Assembly (NCBI RefSeq): GCF_025947185.1
Contig: NZ_CP110001.1
Location: forward strand, 2,294,001-2,358,000
Origin: Flavobacterium sp. N2038
GTDB taxonomy: Bacteria > Bacteroidota > Bacteroidia > Flavobacteriales > Flavobacteriaceae
Direction of reading: 5' to 3'
Length of the DNA: 64,000 bases
A program made the position numbers and the translations under genes. This document shows positions 40,007 to 47,871 of the stretch, in pieces (position 1 is the stretch's first letter; each line of letters begins with the position of its first letter). Below the pieces are notes generated by a model. That model was not told where the DNA came from. It saw only the letters and a program-made list of their open reading frames with translations, and made no database searches.

Positions 40007-41542
40007 TTACCAACCCTGGTTTTGAGTTAATGATCCTTTGCTTACCGCAATTTCATCAGGTGGTATTGGCCAAACGTGGTGAATTGCCGGATTAAAATTA
40101 CGAGCTGGATAAATTACAGTTCCGTTATAGTGATGTAATGGTTTGGCATACGTTTCCTTTGCGTCTCCCCAGCGTACTAAATCAAAATGACGATCTGTCC
40201 ATTCGCCCGCTAATTCGCATCTTCTTTCTCTTTTCAAATCAGTTATTGTGGCTCCGGAAATGTTTGCAAGTCCCGCACGGTGACGAATCATATTAATTTC
40301 GTTATCTGCATTTTGACCTTTCATTAATTTAGCTTCTGCCAGCATCAAAATCACATCTGCATATCGTAAAAGCGGTACATTTAAAGTTGTTGAAGGTTTA
40401 TCTCCGTTTGCATTGACGTAACGAATATCGACAGCTCCTGAACCAGTTTTGGGATAACTGAAAGGCTCCATATATTTTTTGAACTGATAACCCGTTCTAT
40501 TGCTTGAACCTACAGTATATTTTCCTTCATTAAAAGTTACTTCTTCTCCAAAATATACAAATTTGTCTCCTTTTTGCAGAATAGTAGCACTACGACGTTT
40601 GTCTGTGGCATCGTAGGTATCAAACAATTCTTTTGTTGGGTAGAAGTTTCCCCATCCATTATAAGCTCCCCATCCTTTATCTTCCAGACATACTCCCGGG
40701 AAAATAGATCCTAAAGAAGTATTGTCTGCACTTGAGGTCACTGACCAAATATACTCTGTCGACCAGTTGTTTTTAATTTTAAAAACATCTTCAAAGTTAT
40801 CTAATAACTTATGTTTTCCGCTGTTTACAATCAAATTGGCATATTTAATCACATTATCCCAATCTTTAGCATATAGATAAGTACGAACTAAATATCCCCA
40901 GGCTGCTGTTTTATGAGCACGACCATAATTATCTGGTGTTAACTCATTAAAGTATGGAAGCAAATCGGCAGCTTTGATTAAATCTGCAGCGATGTAAGCA
41001 TAATTTTCGGCTACGTTTTTTGCACGGGGAACATAAACGTTGGTAGGATTTTCTCTGTCCTGAATTGGAATTCCTGCACGGTCATCTCCATAATGATAAG
41101 CTAATTCTAAATGCATTACAGCATGATTAAAATAAGCTTCGCCTAACATTCCGTTTCTTGTTTTTTCATCCAAAGGAATATTTGGAATGTTACGAATTAC
41201 ATCATTACAACGTTTCATGATTTCGTAATGCAATCTCCAGATATCTTTGGTATCTGATTCTGCCCCATCAACAATAAAGTTTTTAATACGTTCTGCATTT
41301 TGTCTTGGTTTTGTTCCAATGTCATCGCTGGCATTGTTAAGCCAGAAAAAACCACGGCCGTACATATTATCATCTGAGTATAAAGCATACACTGCATTTA
41401 CACCTGCCTTTGCATCTGCGGGAGTTTTCCAGAAATTCCCGCTTGAAGGAGCTCCTTGTGGAATCACATCAAGTTCGCTTTCACAAGCTGAAGTGCTTAC
41501 CAGCAGTACAAAACTTAATACTAAAAGAGTTATTTTTTTCAT
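40007..41542 (-). CDS. RagB/SusD-family substrate-binding lipoprotein
   Basis: A 511-aa surface lipoprotein paired with the SusC upstream (18-bp gap). Lipobox TSAC (Cys19). The N-terminal SusD domain has LDVIPQGAPSSGNFWKTPADAKAGVNAVY (cited in part), with NDVIRNIPNIPLDEKTRN and EAYFNHAVMHLELAYHYGD blocks. The C-terminal RagB domain carries VPLLRYADVILMLAEAKLM and RRCELAGEWTDRHFDLVRWG, which are strong family signatures. It captures the substrate at the cell surface for TonB-driven import. Sugars, oligosaccharides or peptides are known ligands of the family; the neighbouring phosphatase hints at a phosphorylated ligand here. Confidence 0.95.
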   Translation of the reverse strand: MKKITLLVLSFVLLVSTSACESELDVIPQGAPSSGNFWKTPADAKAGVNAVYALYSDDNMYGRGFFWLNNASDDIGTKPRQNAERIKNFIVDGAESDTKDIWRLHYEIMKRCNDVIRNIPNIPLDEKTRNGMLGEAYFNHAVMHLELAYHYGDDRAGIPIQDRENPTNVYVPRAKNVAENYAYIAADLIKAADLLPYFNELTPDNYGRAHKTAAWGYLVRTYLYAKDWDNVIKYANLIVNSGKHKLLDNFEDVFKIKNNWSTEYIWSVTSSADNTSLGSIFPGVCLEDKGWGAYNGWGNFYPTKELFDTYDATDKRRSATILQKGDKFVYFGEEVTFNEGKYTVGSSNRTGYQFKKYMEPFSYPKTGSGAVDIRYVNANGDKPSTTLNVPLLRYADVILMLAEAKLMKGQNADNEINMIRHRAGLANISGATITDLKRERRCELAGEWTDRHFDLVRWGDAKETYAKPLHHYNGTVIYPARNFNPAIHHVWPIPPDEIAVSKGSLTQNQGW

Positions 41543-41560
41543 TTTGTTGGTTTTATATTT

Positions 41561-44500
41561 TTAAAATGTTGCGTTTAAACCCGTCATATAAATGCGGGAA
41601 AGTGGATATTTTCCTAAGTCCATTCCGAAATTGGTAAGCCCAACCTCTGGATCCATTCCTGAATATTTGGTAATTGTAAATAGATTTTGACCTGAAATAA
41701 AGAATCTTAGTTTTGCTTTTCCGTTTAACCAGTTTTCTTTAATCGTATAACCAATAGAAAGGTTTTTTAATCGTATGAAAGAGGCATCTTCGATATAAAA
41801 GCTAGAGATTCTTCCAAAGTTATTATTGTTGTCTGTTGCTGAAAGTACCGGGATATCAGTGTTAGTATTTGTAGGTGACCATGCATTTTTTGATTCAGCT
41901 AATAAATTATAACCTGGGAAAGAACCATTTAAACCTGTATGTTTCACAGCATTAAAAACGCTGTTTCCGGCTGCGCCACTAAAAAAGATGTTTAAGTCGA
42001 ATCCTTTGTACTTAAAATTAGAATTTAAACTGTATGTTGTTTTTGGAAAAGGACTTCCCAATACTTCTCTATCATTATTATTAATCACACCATCGCCATT
42101 AAGATCTTTAAATTTGATATCTCCGGCAACGGCATTTGGCTGATAAACCTCTCCTTTGGCATTTACATAGGCTTTTGCTTCTGCGTTACTTTGAAACAAT
42201 CCATCTGTTGCATATCCGTAAAAAGCGCCAACCGGGCTTCCTACCTGATAAATATTAGCCAATGGTAAACTTCTAACACGGCTTAAATTTAGAGGCTCAA
42301 GAGAAGTCAAATCATCTTTAATAGATACAATTTTATTGCTTAAGAATCCGGCGTTTGCTGTTACATCAAATTTAAATTCACCTCGTGTTTTTTGGTATGT
42401 CAAACTAACCTCGATACCTTTATTTTCAACATCTCCGGAGTTTACAATTCTTCCTTGTGGAGTTCCGGAAACACCAGGTAATTGATCACGAACAAGCATG
42501 TCTTTATTTGTTTTCACGTAAGCATCAACAGATCCTAAGAATGAATTATTAAACATAGTGAAATCTAAACCAATGTTTGTCTGTTCAGAGCTTTCCCATT
42601 TTAAATTTGGGTTTGAAAGCTCTCTTTCAGAATAACCATAGTTAATTACAGGAGTTGCGCCTATTAAAGCTGTAGTCTGAGTTAAAGGCACACTAAACTG
42701 GTATGGTCCGAGGTTTCCTAAATTTCCTATTTCTCCCCAGCTTGCACGTAATTTCAAACTGCTTACAATTGGATTAATACCTTTCATAAATCCTTCTTCA
42801 GAGATTAACCATCCTGCAGAAACAGATGGATAAACTTTCCAACGGTTTTCTGATAAAAGCTTTGATGTTCCATCGCGACGTACAATTCCCGAGAATAAAT
42901 ATTTTTGATTGAAGTCGTAATTGATTCTTCCAACATAAGATGAAATAATTTCGTCAGACAAACCTGCTCCAGTTTGCTGTATTAATTTAGCATTCAATAA
43001 ATAACGCTGTGACGGATCTTCATTATCAAATCCTGTTCCTTCCACAGTATAAAAATCTCTTTTAGTTTCCTGATACGTATATCCTGCTAAAGCTTTAAAG
43101 TTGTGCTTTCCAAACGATTTCTCATAAGAAATTGTTTGTTCGCTTAATAAATCACTTATTGTCAAAGATTTTTTAGTCAGACGGTTAAAATCGAATATTT
43201 TCCCGGGCTCTGTAATTTTTACTGTGAAATCTGTTGCATTATCCTGTATTCTTGTATATCCCCAGTTTGATTTTACTTTCAAGCCTTCGATGATTTCCCA
43301 TTCTGCGTAGGGATTAATCAAAATTGTGGAAACAGGATTTCTGTTGTCGAGTCTTTTTAAATAAGCTACCGGATTGATAACGTCTCCGTAAGAACCAATA
43401 TACTTTTCAGGAACACCACCAAATTGTCCAGAACCGTCTTCTCTGTAAATTGTAGCATTGGGCGGATAAAAGATAGCTCCTAAAATTGCTCCTGTGTATG
43501 CACTTGATGTATTAGCACTCTGACCATTTGTTAATGAATAAGATAAATTTTCACCCAATGTAAAGTTTGGTGCCAATTTAAAAGAAGAGTTTGCTCTGAC
43601 AGTATAACGTTCTGAATAGGTATTTAGTAAAATACCTTCGTTTTTTCTATAACTACCAGAAAGAAAGAAATTTGATTTTTCTGTTTTTCCATTTACAGAA
43701 AGAGATAAATCCTGAATTTCTCCTGTATGAAAAATTTCATCCATCCAGTTTGTTTTTGTTGTTCTTGCTGTTGGTTCAAATGCGGGATCAAAAGCTGGAA
43801 TTCTTGGTAGTTTGGCATTATCTCTGGCAATATTCATCGCATCTGCATATTCCGCTGCATTCAAAACATCTAATTTTTTTGCAACATTTTGAAAACCTCC
43901 CTGATAATTTACATTCACATTTATACGGTCTGAAATTCCTTTTTTAGAGGTAATTAAAATTACTCCTCCAGAAGCTCTTGCTCCATAAATTGCCGCTGAA
44001 GCCGCATCTTTTAAGACACTGATCGAACCAATATCATTAGGGTTTATGGTGTTTAGAGAACCGCTGTAGATAATTCCGTCTAAAACAATTAAAGGTGTTT
44101 CAGCATTCAAAGAACCAATACCGCGAATATTAATAGTTGGTGATGCAGTTGGATCACCTCCGTCGCTAATTACCGTAACACCGGCAACGGTTCCCTGCAA
44201 TAATTCGGCAGCATTGTTGTAGGTTCTGCTTGAAGTTTCTTTCATAGAAACCGATCCCACAGCACCTAAAACCTCATTTTTTTTCACACTTCCGTACCCC
44301 ATGACAATCACTTCCTGAAGTTGTTTTACATCAGCAGCCAGTTTTACAGTTATGCTTTGAGAACGGGTCACTTTAACTTCTTGTGTGATATAGCCAACAT
44401 AGGAAAAAATAAGTGTTGCTTCTGAAGCGTTGATTTCCATTTTAAATGTTCCGTCAAAATCTGTAGTAGCTGCAACATCAGAACCTTTATCTTTGATTCC

Positions 44501-44941
44501 AACACCCGGCAATGGCATATTGTCGTCTCCACCAAAAACAGTTCCTGAAACAATAATTTTATTTTGATCTGAAACAGTAACTTTCTGACTTTTTTTGATT
44601 ACAATATTGTTGTTTACAATTTCGTATCGAAGCACAGAACCACAGATTTTATCCAGCGCTTGTTCAAGTGTTACATTGTTTAGTTTTAGACTTAATTTCT
44701 GATTCGTATTTACCTGACTGCTTTCGTACATGAAATGCACATCAGCCTGATTTTCAATTTTATGAAAAATATTTTTTATACTTTCATTTTCAACTTTTAG
44801 AGTTACTCTTTTGCTAATGTCAACATTCCCGGCATTTACTGTTAGTGACGCAAAAAATAAAGCAATAAACAGGAATAGCTTAATTCCGATTGTCTTTATG
44901 ATTTGGCACTTCACGTTAAGCCGTACTTGTTTTTGATTCAT
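41561..44941 (-). CDS. SusC-family TonB-dependent receptor with N-terminal STN signalling domain
   Basis: An 1126-aa outer-membrane transporter. After a signal region (to about residue 38) comes an STN domain (VTLKVENESIKNIFHKIE ... LRYEIVNNNIVIKK, about 46-115), which in FecA-type receptors contacts a FecR anti-sigma in the periplasm. Then follow the CarboxypepD_reg domain (VSGTVFGGDDNMPLPGVGIK), a TonB-box region (LQEVIVMGYGSVKKNEVLGA), the plug (LLQGTVAGVTVISDGGDPTA, VLDGIIYSG) and the barrel. The STN domain plus adjoining fecR and sigma genes mark a substrate-induced, self-regulated system. Confidence 0.96.
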   Translation of the reverse strand: MNQKQVRLNVKCQIIKTIGIKLFLFIALFFASLTVNAGNVDISKRVTLKVENESIKNIFHKIENQADVHFMYESSQVNTNQKLSLKLNNVTLEQALDKICGSVLRYEIVNNNIVIKKSQKVTVSDQNKIIVSGTVFGGDDNMPLPGVGIKDKGSDVAATTDFDGTFKMEINASEATLIFSYVGYITQEVKVTRSQSITVKLAADVKQLQEVIVMGYGSVKKNEVLGAVGSVSMKETSSRTYNNAAELLQGTVAGVTVISDGGDPTASPTINIRGIGSLNAETPLIVLDGIIYSGSLNTINPNDIGSISVLKDAASAAIYGARASGGVILITSKKGISDRINVNVNYQGGFQNVAKKLDVLNAAEYADAMNIARDNAKLPRIPAFDPAFEPTARTTKTNWMDEIFHTGEIQDLSLSVNGKTEKSNFFLSGSYRKNEGILLNTYSERYTVRANSSFKLAPNFTLGENLSYSLTNGQSANTSSAYTGAILGAIFYPPNATIYREDGSGQFGGVPEKYIGSYGDVINPVAYLKRLDNRNPVSTILINPYAEWEIIEGLKVKSNWGYTRIQDNATDFTVKITEPGKIFDFNRLTKKSLTISDLLSEQTISYEKSFGKHNFKALAGYTYQETKRDFYTVEGTGFDNEDPSQRYLLNAKLIQQTGAGLSDEIISSYVGRINYDFNQKYLFSGIVRRDGTSKLLSENRWKVYPSVSAGWLISEEGFMKGINPIVSSLKLRASWGEIGNLGNLGPYQFSVPLTQTTALIGATPVINYGYSERELSNPNLKWESSEQTNIGLDFTMFNNSFLGSVDAYVKTNKDMLVRDQLPGVSGTPQGRIVNSGDVENKGIEVSLTYQKTRGEFKFDVTANAGFLSNKIVSIKDDLTSLEPLNLSRVRSLPLANIYQVGSPVGAFYGYATDGLFQSNAEAKAYVNAKGEVYQPNAVAGDIKFKDLNGDGVINNNDREVLGSPFPKTTYSLNSNFKYKGFDLNIFFSGAAGNSVFNAVKHTGLNGSFPGYNLLAESKNAWSPTNTNTDIPVLSATDNNNNFGRISSFYIEDASFIRLKNLSIGYTIKENWLNGKAKLRFFISGQNLFTITKYSGMDPEVGLTNFGMDLGKYPLSRIYMTGLNATF

Positions 44942-44999
44942 AATTTTTAGTTTTAATTGTTTTGTTTATCGGGTTTCTACGTAGTTTTTTTAAATGCAT

Positions 45000-45920
45000 T
45001 TACTCTATTTTATAGACTCCTGCGTCCATTTTATAAGTAGCATTGATGATATTGCACATCAGTCCAATGGTTTGATCAGCAGTTAGTTCCTTAAAATAGG
45101 CGCTTATCTTAAGGTCGTTTAAATTTTTATTTTTGATTTCGATGGCCACATTGTAATTCCGGTTTATAGTGGCTACAACTTCTGGCAGAGGTGTTTCTTC
45201 AAATACCATAATGTTTTTCCGCCATAGCGAAATAGTGTTTACAGGAACATCTTTAAAGGCCTGAAGTTTGTTGTTTTGGGATTTAAACACCACTTTTTGC
45301 CCTGGGGTTACATATACATTTTCTTCTGTAACGGTTGATTTTACATTCACTTTTCCAGTCAAAACAGAGACTTCCTGTGTTTTTTGGTCAGGGTAAGCCT
45401 GAACATTAAAACTGGTTCCAAGAACTTTGGTATCCATTTTATTGGTATGAATGATAAAAGGATGTTTCTTGTCTTTGGCTACGTCAAAAAAAGCTTCACC
45501 ACTTAGATAAACTTCTCTGGTATCTCCTTTAAATTCTTTAGGATATTTTAGAACACTTCCTGCATTTAGCCAGATTTGCGTTCCATCGCTCAATTTTATT
45601 TCGGCATGTTCACCTAATTTTACGGTAAATTGTTTCGTTTCAACCGATGTTGCTGATTGATAAAAAAACAGGGATAACCCGATTAGGAAAACTAAAGACG
45701 CCGCAACTGTCCAGTTTTTATATTGAAGAGAAATCACATTGTTGGTTTTCTTAATATCTCTTAATTCTTTTTTTAGTTTCGAACGATCGGATTGAATCAT
45801 TTCCATGTTTTCAAAAAAATCATCTGTACGATCGTACCATTTGTTCCACATTTCTTGTCCTTTCGGAGAGTATTTTCCGTCTAAAAAATGTTTTATTTCT
45901 TGTTTTAATTTATCAGGCAT
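45000..45920 (-). CDS. FecR-family anti-sigma factor
   Basis: A 306-aa single-pass inner-membrane regulator. The cytoplasmic N-terminus (residues 1-70) is charged and predicted to hold the ECF sigma; a membrane helix lies near residues 68-86 (NWTVAASLVFLIGLSLFFY); the periplasmic FecR domain has VKLGEHAEIKLSDGTQIWLN, VYLSGEAFFDVAKDKKHPF and VLGTSFNVQAYPD, followed by a C-terminal DUF4974-type domain (FEETPLPEVVATINRNYNV) that contacts the STN domain. It sits between the sigma gene (114 bp upstream) and the SusC gene (58 bp downstream). Confidence 0.95.
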   Translation of the reverse strand: MPDKLKQEIKHFLDGKYSPKGQEMWNKWYDRTDDFFENMEMIQSDRSKLKKELRDIKKTNNVISLQYKNWTVAASLVFLIGLSLFFYQSATSVETKQFTVKLGEHAEIKLSDGTQIWLNAGSVLKYPKEFKGDTREVYLSGEAFFDVAKDKKHPFIIHTNKMDTKVLGTSFNVQAYPDQKTQEVSVLTGKVNVKSTVTEENVYVTPGQKVVFKSQNNKLQAFKDVPVNTISLWRKNIMVFEETPLPEVVATINRNYNVAIEIKNKNLNDLKISAYFKELTADQTIGLMCNIINATYKMDAGVYKIE

Positions 45921-46034
45921 TATAATTTCTTTATGTCTTTAATAGTATGTCTTTGGAATTGTAATTTCGGGTAGGCGCAGGAGGTTACGCTTTTGTTAAG
46001 AAAAAAACTGAACTCTTAATCTGAATTTTATTTT

Positions 46035-46592
46035 TTAATTGAACTCGCCTAAATAAGTGCGCATGAATTTGAGGGCGTACGTAATATGATATTTTACAGT
46101 TTCGATTGAAACATTGAGCTCTTCTGCAATCTCTTTGTTTGTATAGTGTTTTATGCGGCTCAGGATAAAAACTTCTTTTGATTTTTTGGGAAGGAGCATT
46201 GTTGCTTTGTCAACTGCTTTTTGCAATTCTTCATAATAAATAAAATCTTCAGTTGCATTGTGACTGGAATATGAAACTGTATTTTTATCTAAAACTTCTT
46301 GTATATACTGATCGTTGATACTGTGTGATTTAATATAATCCAGAGTCATGTAACGCACTGAAGTGTAGATGTATGCGGCAAAGCTTTTTTGAATTAAAAT
46401 TGTCTTTCGACGCTCCCAGATACTGGTAAAAACTTCCTGAACAATTTCTTCTGAGATGGCTGTCGATTTCATTCTGAGGTATACAAATCGAACAAGGATA
46501 TCGCGATATCTAAAATAAAGTTCATCAAAAGCTTTATCCTTGCCCGATTTTAATAATTCGACAAGATCTTCGTCTGTAAACTTTTTATACAT
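46035..46592 (-). CDS. ECF RNA polymerase sigma-70 factor
   Basis: A 185-aa extracytoplasmic-function sigma factor of the Bacteroidota type that pairs with FecR. Region 2: FDELYFRYRDILVRFVYLRM and SEEIVQEVFTSIWERRKTI, with YIYTSVRYMTLDYIKS for the -10-binding part; region 4: LPKKSKEVFILSRIKHYTNK and EIAEELNVSIETVKYHI, an HTH. It is released by FecR on substrate binding and likely drives the downstream SusC/SusD/phosphatase genes. The start matches the family N-terminus. Confidence 0.96.
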   Translation of the reverse strand: MYKKFTDEDLVELLKSGKDKAFDELYFRYRDILVRFVYLRMKSTAISEEIVQEVFTSIWERRKTILIQKSFAAYIYTSVRYMTLDYIKSHSINDQYIQEVLDKNTVSYSSHNATEDFIYYEELQKAVDKATMLLPKKSKEVFILSRIKHYTNKEIAEELNVSIETVKYHITYALKFMRTYLGEFN

Positions 46593-46858
46593 GATACATC
46601 ATTTTGATATGAATAATCAACTGATTCGTGCAGGTTGAGGCACTTTTTCTGATTTCGTTTGGATAATGATCGTGCAGTTTCAAAAATGACATATACAAAG
46701 TATTGGGTTCTTCTTATATGTCTTCAAAATTAAAGATGAGGGTAGGTCTAATAGGTTACGTTTACATTAATAAAACCACCTTAAAACAAAACATATTATT
46801 AACATTTGAAATCAAATGTTAGCTAAAATCGATGGTTAATGATTGGTGCTATAAAACA
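46593..46858. other. upstream region of the sigma factor gene
   Basis: No gene. It contains a perfect inverted repeat AACATTTGA-AA-TCAAATGTT at 46801-46820, about 210 bp upstream of the sigma start, which could be a protein-binding site. No consensus TTG/TAnnTTTG promoter facing the sigma gene was identified. Confidence 0.4.
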
Positions 46859-46895
46859 ATAAAACCTGCAGATCAATAGATTTGCAGGTTTTTGA
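46859..46895 (-). terminator. terminator of the lanthipeptide biosynthesis operon
   Basis: AAAACCTGCA-GATC / stem partner TTTGCAGGTTTTT: a stem of about 11 bp with a short T-rich end, 77 bp downstream of the last minus-strand lan gene. Confidence 0.75.
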
Positions 46896-46971
46896 AAAGA
46901 TTAAAAAAAATGGCTTTTGCTTTTGATCTTTCTCTCGGAATTCAGGAGAGTCATTGACAAAATGTGAACTA

Positions 46972-47871
46972 TCATAAAAAGGCATCTGTTTTTATACTTC
47001 TGGCCTTGCATGATTTGTAGTATCTATAAAGAAAATTATAAACAATCATTTCATGCATTCTGTTTTTTGATTTAAATAATCTAACCATTGACATGTGTAT
47101 ATAACTAATCAGGAGGTTGTTTAAATTTATTTGTAATACATTGGAATTATTATAGTCTAAAATTGTGTGTGCCAAAGATTTTATTTGGCTGTTAAAATCC
47201 TCCAGAATGCCAGTTATTTTATAGTATTCAGAATCTTGCTTTTGTCTAAGAGTCATGATTTCTTCTATTTGATACCTGTAATTCCGGTATTTAAAATCGA
47301 TTTGCTTATTTAGATCTTTATTTATGCCGAATTCTTGCCCAAATCCTGTTTTAAGATGTTCAAACAGAATTAATTTATTCTCTAATGAGTATTCGAAATT
47401 ATCTAAAAGATTATCAATATTTATTAAAGCAAAGAGCCATCTTAGTTCATCATCCTCACCTCCAATTATTTCAAGAGCATTCACAATTAATATACTGTCG
47501 TGAAAGAACAGGCTTTCAGAAAGTTCAATAGTGTTTTCTCCATAACGCTCTAATTCTCTTTGATAAGTATCGGTTTGTACTTTCCATATTAAATCTTGAT
47601 TTGCTAAGTCATTAAAATAGGGCAAAAGTTTGCTCATAATGATTTCAAGATTACTTTTATCAATACAATGAAAACGAACCCTTAAATGATGTTTTGGGTC
47701 CGAATACCTAATGAAAAACCATTTGTCAATAATGTTTTCCTGAATCAGATCGTTTGCAACTGCATTAATGATTTCGACTAGAATAAAATCTGCTGTTTTT
47801 GTCCCTGTATATATTTTATAATAGAGCCAATTGTCTCCGGTTATAAAATTTCTTTGTACTATTTTAGTCAT
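46972..47871 (-). CDS. split LanB, C-terminal elimination protein (thiopeptide-type bacteriocin biosynthesis protein)
   Basis: A 299-aa stand-alone glutamate-elimination domain (Lant_dehydr_C, SpaB_C). In LanB enzymes it removes glutamate from glutamylated Ser/Thr to make dehydroalanine or dehydrobutyrine. The start reads RNFITGDNWLYYKIYTG (residues 7-23), the hallmark of this domain. WFFIRYSDPKHHLRVRFH near residue 60 and a helical C-terminus with QINLNNLLISYIHMSMVRLF complete it. Its start overlaps the stop of the N-terminal partner by 8 bp, so translation is probably coupled. In NisB-type enzymes both parts form one chain; here they are two proteins. Confidence 0.9.
   Translation of the reverse strand: MTKIVQRNFITGDNWLYYKIYTGTKTADFILVEIINAVANDLIQENIIDKWFFIRYSDPKHHLRVRFHCIDKSNLEIIMSKLLPYFNDLANQDLIWKVQTDTYQRELERYGENTIELSESLFFHDSILIVNALEIIGGEDDELRWLFALINIDNLLDNFEYSLENKLILFEHLKTGFGQEFGINKDLNKQIDFKYRNYRYQIEEIMTLRQKQDSEYYKITGILEDFNSQIKSLAHTILDYNNSNVLQINLNNLLISYIHMSMVRLFKSKNRMHEMIVYNFLYRYYKSCKARSIKTDAFL

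Noticed and set aside
47864-47871. Possible frameshift splitting one LanB gene
   Set aside because: The downstream protein begins with the normal N-terminus of stand-alone elimination proteins and both frames are otherwise intact, so a genuine split with translational coupling is more likely.
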